NCBI RefSeq assembly: GCF_002157735.2
Contig: NZ_AP018690.1
Location: 806,001 to 870,000 of the forward strand
Origin: Vibrio aphrogenes
GTDB lineage: Bacteria; Pseudomonadota; Gammaproteobacteria; Enterobacterales; Vibrionaceae
Direction of reading: 5' to 3'
Length of the DNA stretch: 64,000 nucleotides
Position numbers and translations under genes: made by a program. The first letter of the stretch is position 1. Every line of letters starts with the position of its first letter. Below, in pieces: positions 8,210 through 17,335 of this stretch. Under the pieces are notes generated by a model. The model saw only the letters and a list, made by a program, of their open reading frames with translations. It searched no databases and was not told the DNA's origin.

Positions 8210-10003
8210 TTATAATAAAATACTGGCACCGGTTTCTGCGCTTGAAACGTTATCTCTAAACATACGGAATAGCTCACGACCCATACCCAATTGTTCTTGG
8301 GTGTTGCCGTTAATGTCATTCTCACGCTCATCTAATTGTGCATCAATCATCAATGAACCATTTTCAGCATCAAGAGTGATCACATCACCGTCAACAACTC
8401 TGGCTAATGGGCCACCTTTTGATGATTCTGGTGTGATATGAATCGCCGCAGGCACTTTACCAGAGGCACCTGATAAACGACCGTCGGTCACCAATGCTGT
8501 TTTATAGCCAGCTTTCATCAAGTTACCTAAAATTGGCATTAATTTATGCAATTCAGGCATACCGTTGGCACCTGGGCCATTGTGACGAACCACAATGATC
8601 ACATCACGGTTTAATTCACCTTGTTGATAGGCTTTTTCGACATCGTGTTGAGATGAAAAAACTTTAATTGGCGCTTGAATGAAACGATTTTCTGGTGCTA
8701 CTGCACTGATCTTAATCACGCCACGACCGATGTTACCATCCAGCACTTTTAAACCACCTTGTGCAGAGAAGACAACGTCATCCATTGCAACAACATCAGG
8801 TGCCGTACTTTCAGTGGCTGCTTGGAATTGCACTTGACCATCCACTAAACAAGGACGAGTTAAGTAATCTTCCATAGTGCCATAAATTGGCGTCGCATCC
8901 ATGTGCAGTAAATCTAACTGATGTAAACGACGCATTAAGGTAGGAACACCACCTGCCGCTTCAAAGGCATTAATATCAGCCGGACCATTTGGATACATTT
9001 TGGTTAATTGAGGAACCACATCAGACAAGGCATCAAAATCATCCCAAGTCACAATCAAGCCAGCCGCACGTGCGATAGCAATCATATGAATAGTATGGTT
9101 AGTACTACCACCAGATGCTAAAAGCGCTACCAGACCGTTCACTAATGATTTTTCATCCATCACTTTAGCGATAGGTCTGAAATCTTTCGAGGCTGAATTC
9201 GATACACGAATAATGTGTTTTGCAGTTAATTCAGTCAACGCATCGCGTAATGGATTGGTTGGTGAAACAAACGCAGAACCAGGAAGCATTAAGCCCATCG
9301 CTTCAAAAACTAATTGGTTTGTATTCGCCGTACCATAGAAAGTACACGTACCCGGTGAGTGGTAAGCATTACATTCCATGTTTTGTAGCGCATCTTTACC
9401 TAGCTCACCCGCTGCGTATTTTTGTCTTACTTGTACTTTTTCATCATTGGAGATACCAGTTGGCATCGGGCCTGATGGTACAAAAGCCGTTGGAAGGTGA
9501 CCAAAAGACAAAGCACCAATGATTTGTCCTGGGGCAATTTTGTCACACACACCCAACAATAACGTCGCATCAAAGGCATTATGGCTTAGACCAATCGCTG
9601 TTGCTTGTGCAATCAGATCACGAGAGAACAAAGACAAATCCATGCCATCTTGACCTTGTGTCACACCATCACACATCGCTGGAACACCACCAGCAACTTG
9701 TGCAGTATGGCCAATATTAGACAAGATCGATTTAATTTGATCTGGGTAATGTTGGTAAGGTTGGTGTGCACTTAACATATCGTTATATGCCGTTACGATA
9801 CCAACATTCAAAGTCGTGAAATCAAGTAGACGACTGCTTGCACCACCGCATGCTGCTGCGGTATGAGCCATGTTGCCGCACGTCATCGTAGAGCGGCCTT
9901 TGCCTTTCTCAATATACGATTGTACTTGAGCCAAATACGTTTCTCTTAGCTTTTCACTTCGCTTTAAAATACGATTTGTTACTTCTAAAACTGTATTATT
10001 CAT
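8210..10003 (-). CDS. edd: 6-phosphogluconate dehydratase
   Basis: Dehydrates 6-phosphogluconate to KDPG, first committed step of the Entner-Doudoroff pathway. IlvD/Edd family, 597 residues as usual. Family signatures include CDKIAPGQIIG, GGSTNHTIHMIAIARAAG and DGRLSGASGKVPAAIHITPES; the conserved Cys residues (MCDGVTQG, LGVCDK and in the GTCTFYGTAN segment) should bind the iron-sulfur cluster. GAGGAA precedes the ATG. Seventeen bases separate it from gntK upstream, so the genes are co-transcribed. Confidence 0.96.
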   Translation of the reverse strand: MNNTVLEVTNRILKRSEKLRETYLAQVQSYIEKGKGRSTMTCGNMAHTAAACGGASSRLLDFTTLNVGIVTAYNDMLSAHQPYQHYPDQIKSILSNIGHTAQVAGGVPAMCDGVTQGQDGMDLSLFSRDLIAQATAIGLSHNAFDATLLLGVCDKIAPGQIIGALSFGHLPTAFVPSGPMPTGISNDEKVQVRQKYAAGELGKDALQNMECNAYHSPGTCTFYGTANTNQLVFEAMGLMLPGSAFVSPTNPLRDALTELTAKHIIRVSNSASKDFRPIAKVMDEKSLVNGLVALLASGGSTNHTIHMIAIARAAGLIVTWDDFDALSDVVPQLTKMYPNGPADINAFEAAGGVPTLMRRLHQLDLLHMDATPIYGTMEDYLTRPCLVDGQVQFQAATESTAPDVVAMDDVVFSAQGGLKVLDGNIGRGVIKISAVAPENRFIQAPIKVFSSQHDVEKAYQQGELNRDVIIVVRHNGPGANGMPELHKLMPILGNLMKAGYKTALVTDGRLSGASGKVPAAIHITPESSKGGPLARVVDGDVITLDAENGSLMIDAQLDERENDINGNTQEQLGMGRELFRMFRDNVSSAETGASILL

Positions 10004-10020
10004 AACGGTATTCCTCTGTG

Positions 10021-10569
10021 CTAGGCGCTAGTGACTGATGGGGCCAATTGCTCTACCGATGCGCTTTCGATACAACGATTCAAAACGGTTTTAAAATCAC
10101 CATCAATGCTGATCTCTATCATATTAGGTTCATCAGCCGTTGGCATTTCTAAAGTATCAAACTGATTTTGCAATAAACTCACAGGCATAAAGTGACCACG
10201 GCGATCCAGCATACGAGATTTCACTAATTCAAACTCGCCATACAAATGTAGGAAAGTTACATTGCTATTTCCTTCGCGGATCTGATCTCGGTATTGACGT
10301 TTCAAAGCAGAACAAACAATCACTGCCGTCTCACCTTTTTGCTCTACGCTAAAGGCTGCATCACGGATTCTTTCTAACCACGGTGCGCGATCATCATCAT
10401 TCAGCGCATGACCAGAAGACATTTTCAAAATGTTTGCTTTTGGATGAAGATCATCGCCATCAATAAATTTGGCTTTAATTGCGGATGCTAAAGCTTGGCC
10501 AACACTGGATTTACCTGTACTTGATACACCCATTACAAGGAAAACCTTGCCGACTTTCTTTCCTTCCAT
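10021..10569 (-). CDS. gntK: Gluconokinase
   Basis: Phosphorylates gluconate to 6-phosphogluconate, feeding Edd. The P-loop is GVSSTGKSS (about residues 14-22), followed by the gluconokinase motif DGDDLHP and LDRRGHFMPVSLLQNQF. Length 182 residues, near the 175 of E. coli GntK. First gene of the gntK-edd-eda operon, divergent from gntT, with a double GntR operator between the two. GAGG lies 9 bases before the ATG. Confidence 0.94.
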   Translation of the reverse strand: MEGKKVGKVFLVMGVSSTGKSSVGQALASAIKAKFIDGDDLHPKANILKMSSGHALNDDDRAPWLERIRDAAFSVEQKGETAVIVCSALKRQYRDQIREGNSNVTFLHLYGEFELVKSRMLDRRGHFMPVSLLQNQFDTLEMPTADEPNMIEISIDGDFKTVLNRCIESASVEQLAPSVTSA

Positions 10570-10628
10570 TTTTTTGACCTCTATCAGACTTTTGAAGATT
10601 TAATAAATTTTATGGTGTTTACTTTATC

Positions 10629-10658
10629 AAGTTACGGGTAACATGTTACCCGTAACTT
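10629..10658. promoter_or_regulatory. Double GntR operator between gntK and gntT
   Basis: A perfect 30-bp palindrome made of two overlapping 16-bp operators, AAGTTACGGGTAACAT (10629-10644) and ATGTTACCCGTAACTT (10643-10658), sharing the central AT. Each resembles the E. coli GntR site ATGTTAC-N2-GTAACAT. It sits between divergent gntK and gntT, so one bound complex could control both. Confidence 0.85.
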
Positions 10659-10704
10659 AAAATAATGTGAAGCACAGCAAATAAAAATATTAGGAGCTCA
10701 TAGA

Positions 10705-12048
10705 ATGTCAGATCTTTCATTAATTCTTACCGCACTAGGATCCATTGTCCTTTTGCTCTTCTTAGTAATGAAGGTGAGATTACATGCCGTCGTTGCTTTA
10801 ATTTTAGTCTCGATGATTGCAGGCTTGTTTTCAGGCATGAACCCAGCAGAGATTGCCGGTACTATTCAAAAAGGTATGGGCGGTACGCTTGGTTTTGTTG
10901 CCGTGGTCGTAGCATTAGGTGCTATGTTTGGTCGTGTGATGGAAGAAACTGGCGCACTGGATCAAATCGCACACACACTGCTTAACCGTTTCGGTGAAAA
11001 GAATGCTAACTGGGCATTAACTTTTACCGGCTTCATTTGTGCGTTGCCATTATTTTTTGATGTCGCCGTGGTCTTATTGATCGGTATTGCTTTTGCCGTA
11101 GTGAGAAAAGGCGGTGGCAGCGTGGTAAAAATTGGTATTGCTTTATTAGCAGGTATCGCAACTTGTCAGGCTTTCCTGATCCCAGCACCAGGCCCAATCT
11201 TAGTCGCATCTCAATTAAAAGCTGATTTTGGTTATATGATCTTATTCGGTCTAATGGCCTCAATTCCTGCGATGATTTTAGGTGGTCCACTGTGGGGTAG
11301 CTTCATTGCAAAACATGTGAACGTACCACTACCGGAACATGCGCAAGATGATGGTTCAGCCCGTGAAGGTAATGGTATCCCAAGTTTTAAACTCGCGATC
11401 TCTTTAATTGCCTTACCTCTTTTAATGATTGGTCTAAAAACAATTGCAGCACGTTTCGTTGAGCCACAGTCTGATATTTACAACTGGTTAGAATTTATTG
11501 GCCATCCTTTCACTGCCATTATTGTGGCCTGTTTAACCGCCTTCTATGTGTTAGGTGCTAAACGTGGTGTGTCTAATGAAAAAATCATGGATATCTGTAG
11601 CAGTGCGCTACAACCTGCGGGGATCATCATTCTAGTAACTGGTGCCGGTGGTGTCTTTAAACAAGTACTTATCGACTCTGGTGTGGGTGCAGCCTTAGGC
11701 AACTACTTAGCGGGTTCAGGTTTACCCATTGTGGTACTGGCCTTTATCTTAGCGGCCGCCGTACGTGTGATTCAAGGTTCTGCAACCGTTGCGATGTTGA
11801 CCGCTTGTGGTTTGATTATTCCAATGCTTGAGCCATTAGGTCTATCAGGCGCACAACTGGCAGCCGTCACTATCGCCATTGGTGGTGGTTCAATTGTGTT
11901 ATCACATGTAAACGATTCTGGCTTCTGGTTAGCGAACCGTTTCTTAGGGTTAACTGAAGCAGAAACGTTAAAAACGTGGACTGTGATGGAAACCATCATT
12001 GGTACAACCGGTGCCATCATTGCGATGATCATTTCTATCTTCCTATAA
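10705..12048 (+). CDS. gntT: Gluconate permease, GntP family
   Basis: High-affinity gluconate:H+ symporter of the inner membrane. About 12 to 14 hydrophobic segments and GntP signatures are visible: PLFFDVAVVLLIGIAF, PAPGPILVASQL, RVIQGSATVAMLTACGL and SHVNDSGFWL. Length 447 residues. AGGAG lies 9 bases before the ATG. Divergent from gntK; the double GntR operator is centred about 61 bases upstream of the start codon. The specific GntT name follows from the operon; GntU or GntP paralogues have the same fold. Confidence 0.92.
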   Translation: MSDLSLILTALGSIVLLLFLVMKVRLHAVVALILVSMIAGLFSGMNPAEIAGTIQKGMGGTLGFVAVVVALGAMFGRVMEETGALDQIAHTLLNRFGEKNANWALTFTGFICALPLFFDVAVVLLIGIAFAVVRKGGGSVVKIGIALLAGIATCQAFLIPAPGPILVASQLKADFGYMILFGLMASIPAMILGGPLWGSFIAKHVNVPLPEHAQDDGSAREGNGIPSFKLAISLIALPLLMIGLKTIAARFVEPQSDIYNWLEFIGHPFTAIIVACLTAFYVLGAKRGVSNEKIMDICSSALQPAGIIILVTGAGGVFKQVLIDSGVGAALGNYLAGSGLPIVVLAFILAAAVRVIQGSATVAMLTACGLIIPMLEPLGLSGAQLAAVTIAIGGGSIVLSHVNDSGFWLANRFLGLTEAETLKTWTVMETIIGTTGAIIAMIISIFL

Positions 12049-12220
12049 TTTCCAATTTTAGGTAGTCAGAAATTGCGCCGGAAAAAGACTTGAGAACAAG
12101 ACAGAAATTTTTGATAAGTAGTATTCTACAATCAACTTTTTTATAAACGAAAAGTCTAGCGAAGTTATCGAGTCTTTTAACAAGCAAGAATGATCAGATA
12201 ATTAGTACGATTGGAATTAC
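12049..12220 (+). repeat. Interrupted copy (A) of an inverted-repeat element
   Basis: Left end (TTCCAATTTT, then GTCAGAAATTGC and GACTTGAGAACAAG) and right end (TGATCAGATAATTAGTACGA then TTGGAAT) match the other copies of the family, but about 90 bases with their own imperfect hairpin (AAAAGTCT...AGTCTTTT, 12149-12178) separate them. Related copies are at 12384, 29532, 31191 and 43429. Confidence 0.6.
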
Positions 12221-12233
12221 ACCGTGATGAATC

Positions 12234-12272
12234 TACCCCTAGCAGAGCCTCTTCTGTTAGGGGTATTTTTTT
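12234..12272 (+). terminator. Rho-independent terminator after gntT
   Basis: TACCCCTAGCAGA and TCTGTTAGGGGTA pair over 13 bases with one G.T pair and a 6-base loop, then ATTTTTTT. It lies about 185 bases after gntT, beyond an inserted repeat element. Confidence 0.85.
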
Positions 12273-12383
12273 ATCTCACGCATCGAGATTTTTTTGTTGG
12301 CAGCCTGATATCTGAGTATGATATCCCCCATGTTATTCCCAAATGCACAACTGTAATGGGTATCTCACCTCATTTTATAGCCG

Positions 12384-12463
12384 TCACACTGATTAGATGG
12401 TCAGAAATTGCCTAGGAAAAAGGCTTGAGAACAAAGATGATCAGAAAATGAATACGGTGGGTA
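12384..12463 (+). repeat. Copy (B) of the inverted-repeat element
   Basis: About 80 bases: TCACACTGATTAGATGGTC, AGAAATTGCCTAGG, AAAAGGCTTGAGAACAAAG, then TGATCAGAAAATGAATACG and a degenerate end GGGTATT. It is the uninterrupted version of the copy 300 bases upstream and lies just before ydfG. Confidence 0.65.
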
Positions 12464-12477
12464 TTTTAATTGGATGA

Positions 12478-13275
<798 letters not shown>

Positions 13276-13301
13276 TTGTATCGTTCGTCATCTAGATACA
13301 A

Positions 13302-13332
13302 AAAAGCTTCCACTATCTGGAAGCTTTTTATT
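13302..13332. terminator. Bidirectional terminator between ydfG and the peroxidase gene
   Basis: AAAAGCTTCCA, loop CTATC, TGGAAGCTTTT followed by T; an A run on the left gives a T tract on the other strand too. It serves the convergent genes on both sides. Confidence 0.9.
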
Positions 13333-13357
13333 ATCAAAAATTTACCCTTAAATTACC

Positions 13358-13903
13358 TTACAATAATTTTTCGATATCTTGAGCAATTTCATCTGCCGAA
13401 TAAGTAGGGGAATAAGTAGGGGAATAACGTTCAACAACATGACCTTCTTGATCAACTAAAAACTTAGTGAAGTTCCACTTTAACTCGCCATCGTCGAACA
13501 CTTGCCCCATCGAGGTCAACTTGTCGACCAAACCTTGTGTGGCCTCATTACTTTTATCTTCATGACGTTGCAATTTTAAGAATTTAAATAAGGGATCTGC
13601 CTCAGGGCCATTCACCTCTAATTTGGCAAAGTTAGTAAAACTTACCCCATAATTGACTTGGCAAAAATCCATAATCCCTTCATCGTCTTCCGGCGATTGC
13701 CCTAAAAATTGATTACATGGGAACCCTAGTACTTCAACCCCCTTGTCTTTATAGGCTTGATACAGCTTTTCGAGTCCGTCTAATTGGGGGGTTAAGCCAC
13801 ATTGGGTTGCAATATTGACAATCAATAAGACTTTGCCTTGATACTGAGCTAGGTCTATCTGTTCACCCGCTACTGATTTTACTTTAAAATCATATACTTT
13901 CAT
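13358..13903 (-). CDS. Glutathione peroxidase family protein (BtuE-like)
   Basis: A thioredoxin-fold peroxidase of 181 residues that reduces hydroperoxides, in bacteria usually with thioredoxin as donor. The peroxidatic Cys lies in NIATQCGLTPQ (about residue 35) and the second motif GFPCNQFLGQ is intact; the third, WNFTKFLVDQEG, is also present. GGAG precedes the ATG. Odd feature: a 12-bp duplication near the 3' end gives YSPTYSPTYS just before the last helix, lengthening the C terminus by four residues. No signal peptide, so cytoplasmic. Confidence 0.9.
   Translation of the reverse strand: MKVYDFKVKSVAGEQIDLAQYQGKVLLIVNIATQCGLTPQLDGLEKLYQAYKDKGVEVLGFPCNQFLGQSPEDDEGIMDFCQVNYGVSFTNFAKLEVNGPEADPLFKFLKLQRHEDKSNEATQGLVDKLTSMGQVFDDGELKWNFTKFLVDQEGHVVERYSPTYSPTYSADEIAQDIEKLL
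13398..13427 (-). repeat. 12-bp tandem duplication inside the peroxidase gene
   Basis: GAATAAGTAGGG occurs twice in a row and is followed by a half unit. It is in frame and encodes the repeated SPTY in the C-terminal part of the protein. Confidence 0.9.
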
Positions 13904-13948
13904 TCTAACTCTCCTTTTTTACACAGATCGCAGCCACCCCTTTGGTAC

Positions 13949-13964
13949 TACCCCTTTAGAGTAG
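13949..13964. promoter_or_regulatory. NarL/NarP-like site of the nirB promoter
   Basis: TACCCCT-TT-AGAGTAG fits a 7-2-7 arrangement, with a good left heptamer and a degenerate right one. Its centre is 28.0 bp upstream of the FNR-box centre, the same separation as the NarL/P (-69.5) and FNR (-41.5) sites of E. coli nirB. Confidence 0.6.
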
Positions 13965-13977
13965 TTTGGGGGCCAAA

Positions 13978-13991
13978 TTGATTTGAATCAG
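13978..13991. promoter_or_regulatory. FNR box of the nirB promoter
   Basis: TTGATTTGAATCAG differs from TTGAT-N4-ATCAA at one base. If it is centred at -41.5, transcription starts near 14026, and CATGAT at 14013-14018 falls at -10. That makes the nirB start codon at 14055 downstream of the promoter and excludes the earlier TTG at 13983 inside this box. Confidence 0.78.
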
Positions 13992-14054
13992 TATTTATGG
14001 TCACCATTTCGCCATGATAAGCCCAATTCATTTAATTTTATGGGCGAAATAAAT

Positions 14055-16637
14055 ATGAGTAAGATGAAACTCGTCATTATCGGTAACGGCATGGTCGGTC
14101 ATCGCTTTATCGAAGATATTGTGGAAAAAGGCGATTTAAACCAATACGACATTACGGCTTTTTGTGAAGAACCCCGTGTCGCTTATGACCGAGTCCACTT
14201 ATCTTCTTATTTCTCTCACCACACCGCCGATGAACTCTCCCTCGTTAAAGAAGGCTTTTACCAAAAACATGGCATCAATGTCTTAGTCGGCGAGCGTGCC
14301 ATTAATATTAGCCGTGAAAACAAAACCGTCTATTCCAGCTCAGGTCGTGAAGTCAAATACGACAAATTGGTCATGGCCACCGGTTCTTACCCATTCGTAC
14401 CGCCGATTAAAGGCAACGAAAGTAAAGACTGTTTTGTCTACCGTACCATTGAAGATCTGAAAGCGATAGAAGCCACCGCCAAAAAAAGCAAAAGCGGTGC
14501 TGTGATCGGTGGTGGCCTACTTGGCCTTGAAGCGGCAGGCGCACTCAAAGCCCTCGGGGTCGAAACACACGTGATTGAATTTGCTCCCGTATTAATGGCT
14601 GAGCAATTGGATCTACAAGGTGGCCTCAAACTGCGCAATAAAATTGAGCGCATGGGCGTACAAGTCCATACCAGCAAAAATACCTTAGAAATCCTACCAA
14701 CAGGCGTCAATGCCCGTAACACCATGAAGTTTGCTGATGACACGGATCTGGAAGTGGATTTCATCGTCTTCTCAGCCGGTATTCGTCCGCAAGACCGTTT
14801 ATCTCGTCAATCTGAATTAGAAATCGGCCCACGCGGTGGGATTGCGATTAACGATCATTGCCAAACTTCCGATCCGGATATTTACGCAATTGGTGAGTGT
14901 GCTTCTTGGAATGGCGTATTCTTTGGCTTAGTTGCACCTGGCTACAAAATGGCGCAAGTGGCAGTAGCACACATTTTAGGCAACACTGATACACAATTTA
15001 CCGGCGCCGACATGAGTGCCAAGCTAAAATTACTGGGCGTAAAAGTGGGCAGTATTGGCGATGCTAATGGCCGTACGCCAAACTGTAAAAGCTTTGTTTA
15101 TCAAAACGATGAAGACGATGTGTATAAGCGTTTGATCGTTTCAGAAGACAACAAAAAATTACTCGGTGCGGTACTCGTCGGCGATACCTCTGACTACGGC
15201 AACTTATTGCAATTGCATCTAAATGAGATGGATTTGCCCGAACATCCCGATACCTTAATTTTACCCGCACACGCCGGCGCCGAAAAACCGTCGATGGGCG
15301 CGGACGCCTTGCCAGATTCAGCGGTAATTTGTTCTTGTTTTGATGTCACCAAAGGCAAAATTGCTCAAGCGGTTGCCGACGGTCATACCACACTGGGCGA
15401 CATCAAAATGGTGACTAAAGCGGGTACTGGCTGTGGCGGTTGTGTTCCTATGATCACACAAGTCTTAAATGCTGAACTTGCCAAAGCGGGTATCGAAGTG
15501 AAAAACCACATTTGTGAACACTTTGAATATTCGCGCCAAGAGCTGTTCCACCTATGCCGTATTGAAGGCATTCGTTCTTTTGATCAACTTTTGGAAAAAC
15601 ATGGTCACGGTTATGGCTGTGAAGTATGTAAGCCAACGGTAGGCTCGATCTTAGCCTCTTGCTGGGGCGATCATGTATTAAAACCACAGCACGTTGGCCT
15701 GCAAGATACCAATGATAACTTCCTTGGCAACATGCAAAAAGACGGCACCTATTCGGTGATCCCTCGTATGGCCGGTGGTGAAGTGACACCACAAGCATTG
15801 GCCGCTCTTGCGAATGTAGCGGCAGAATATAACCTCTACACCAAAATTACCGGCGCACAACGTATCGGTTTATTTGGCGCGCAAAAAGATGATTTACCTG
15901 AAATCTGGAAAAAACTCATCGCTGCAGGTTATGAAACCGGCCAAGCCTACGCCAAAGCCTTACGTATGGCCAAAACCTGTGTCGGTAGCACTTGGTGCCG
16001 TTTCGGCGTACAAGACAGCGTTGGACTAGGCTCTTACCTAGAAAACCGCTACAAAGGCATCCGTACCCCTCATAAAATGAAGTTCGGTGTATCTGGCTGT
16101 ACCCGTGAATGTGCTGAAGCGCAAGGTAAAGACTTAGGCATCATCGCCACCGATGCAGGTTGGAACATGTACGTAGGTGGTAATGGCGGTATGAATCCTC
16201 GTCATGGTGATTTACTGGCTTCGGATCTTAATAAAGACACCCTGATCAAATACATCGACCGTTTCATGATGTTCTATATCCGCACTGCCGATAAATTGCA
16301 ACGCACTTCCGTATGGTTAGAAAACCTCGAAGGCGGCGTCGATTATCTACGTAAAGTGGTGGTGGATGACACCTTAGGCATTAACGAGCAGCTTGAAAAA
16401 GACGTGCAAATCTTAGTCGATAGCTACAGTTGTGAATGGACTGACACCCTCAATGATGAAAGTCAATTAACTCGTTTTGCACACTTCATCAACAGCGATG
16501 CGCGTGACGAAAACGTGGTGTTTGTGCCAGAGCGTGAGCAACACCGCCCTGCGACCTTTATTGAAAAGCACCCACATTTACGTGGCGATATTCTACACAC
16601 CGATTTAAGCGACAAAATCACAGCGGAGGAAGCGTAA
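14055..16637 (+). CDS. nirB: NirB, NADH-dependent nitrite reductase large subunit
   Basis: Cytoplasmic sirohaem enzyme that reduces nitrite to ammonium with NADH. Start at ATG 14055 (860 residues): the FNR box and -10 lie just upstream and E. coli NirB has about the same length. Domains: FAD/NAD-binding N terminus (VIIGNGMVGHRF; second Rossmann motif GAVIGGGLLGLEAA; FAD GD-like motif AIGECA), a BFD-type [2Fe-2S] domain (CSCFDVTKGK ... GTGCGGCVPM), then sulfite/nitrite reductase halves with sirohaem-[4Fe-4S] ligands in CVGSTWCRFG and GCTRECAEA. nirD starts on the last base of its stop codon. Confidence 0.96.
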   Translation: MSKMKLVIIGNGMVGHRFIEDIVEKGDLNQYDITAFCEEPRVAYDRVHLSSYFSHHTADELSLVKEGFYQKHGINVLVGERAINISRENKTVYSSSGREVKYDKLVMATGSYPFVPPIKGNESKDCFVYRTIEDLKAIEATAKKSKSGAVIGGGLLGLEAAGALKALGVETHVIEFAPVLMAEQLDLQGGLKLRNKIERMGVQVHTSKNTLEILPTGVNARNTMKFADDTDLEVDFIVFSAGIRPQDRLSRQSELEIGPRGGIAINDHCQTSDPDIYAIGECASWNGVFFGLVAPGYKMAQVAVAHILGNTDTQFTGADMSAKLKLLGVKVGSIGDANGRTPNCKSFVYQNDEDDVYKRLIVSEDNKKLLGAVLVGDTSDYGNLLQLHLNEMDLPEHPDTLILPAHAGAEKPSMGADALPDSAVICSCFDVTKGKIAQAVADGHTTLGDIKMVTKAGTGCGGCVPMITQVLNAELAKAGIEVKNHICEHFEYSRQELFHLCRIEGIRSFDQLLEKHGHGYGCEVCKPTVGSILASCWGDHVLKPQHVGLQDTNDNFLGNMQKDGTYSVIPRMAGGEVTPQALAALANVAAEYNLYTKITGAQRIGLFGAQKDDLPEIWKKLIAAGYETGQAYAKALRMAKTCVGSTWCRFGVQDSVGLGSYLENRYKGIRTPHKMKFGVSGCTRECAEAQGKDLGIIATDAGWNMYVGGNGGMNPRHGDLLASDLNKDTLIKYIDRFMMFYIRTADKLQRTSVWLENLEGGVDYLRKVVVDDTLGINEQLEKDVQILVDSYSCEWTDTLNDESQLTRFAHFINSDARDENVVFVPEREQHRPATFIEKHPHLRGDILHTDLSDKITAEEA

Positions 16638-16999
16638 TGACGGCGCAATCATCACCAAAATCAAATACTCAAAAACCGAGCTGGGTAAAAGTTTGCCAAT
16701 TAAATGACATCACCCCAAAAACTGGTGTCTGCGCGTTAGTGAATGGTAAACAAGTCGCGATCTTTCGCCCACGTTTTGATGAGCAGTTATTTGCCATCAA
16801 CAACATGGACCCGTTTGCGCAATCGAACGTCCTCTCTCGTGGCCTGATTTGTGAACATGACGGTGAATTATGGGTAGCAAGCCCACTCAAAAAACAACGC
16901 TTTAACCTTGAAACAGGTCGTTGTTTAGAAGATGAAGCCATGTCGATTGAAGCCTATGAAGTGCGTGTGAAAGGAACAGAGATAGAGGTGAAAGCGTAA
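16637..16999 (+). CDS. nirD: NirD, nitrite reductase small subunit
   Basis: Rieske-like small subunit of the NADH nitrite reductase, 120 residues. The ATG at 16637 overlaps the TAA of nirB by one base (TAATG), so translation is coupled; GGAGGAA upstream is a strong ribosome site. As in other NirD proteins the Rieske cluster ligands are not conserved: the segment GLICEHDGELWVASPL has only one of the expected Cys-His pairs. An array of 19 heptamers begins two bases after the stop codon. Confidence 0.93.
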   Translation: MTAQSSPKSNTQKPSWVKVCQLNDITPKTGVCALVNGKQVAIFRPRFDEQLFAINNMDPFAQSNVLSRGLICEHDGELWVASPLKKQRFNLETGRCLEDEAMSIEAYEVRVKGTEIEVKA

Positions 17000-17001
17000 G
17001 A

Positions 17002-17134
17002 GTTCCTGGTTCCTGGTTCCTGGTTCCTGGTTCCTGGTTCCTGGTTCCTGGTTCCTGGTTCCTGGTTCCTGGTTCCTGGTTCCTGGTTCCTGGTTCCTGG
17101 TTCCTGGTTCCTGGTTCCTGGTTCCTGGTTCCTG
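17002..17134 (+). repeat. GTTCCTG heptamer array, 19 perfect copies
   Basis: 133 bases made of exactly 19 identical GTTCCTG units, starting two bases after the nirD stop codon. Minus-strand reading frames through the array encode only repeated NQEPGTR and are not considered genes. Perfect identity of all units implies recent expansion and likely length variation between isolates. Confidence 0.98.
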
Positions 17135-17214
17135 GAGGACAGCTTTCCGTGACAACCATATTAAAGCAAGCGCAAATATCTATTTATTAAGAAAAATATT
17201 TAGCGACAATCGCC

Positions 17215-17242
17215 TAGGAACTAGGAACTAGGGACCAGGGCC
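17215..17242 (-). repeat. Degenerate heptamer array, inverse of the GTTCCTG array
   Basis: TAGGAAC TAGGAAC TAGGGAC CAGGGCC: four heptads. The reverse complement of TAGGAAC is GTTCCTA, one base from the unit of the 19-copy array 80 bases away, in opposite orientation. The 94 bases before nirC hold no other recognisable feature. Confidence 0.8.
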
Positions 17243-17335
17243 TAAAAACCTCTTTAATCAAGTTTCAATACCCATAGCGATCGCTTCGGTCGCTATCATT
17301 ATTCAAACTTTAAATTTAACTTGGTAGGTAACCTT

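Noticed and set aside
10660..10685. CRP-like site before gntT (TGTGAAGCACAGCAAA)
   Set aside because: Only the left half matches the consensus; the right half TCACA is absent.
16902..17159. Minus-strand frames with repeated NQEPGTR through the heptamer array
   Set aside because: They exist only because a 7-base repeat without stops is open in all three frames; no ribosome site and no non-repeat domain.
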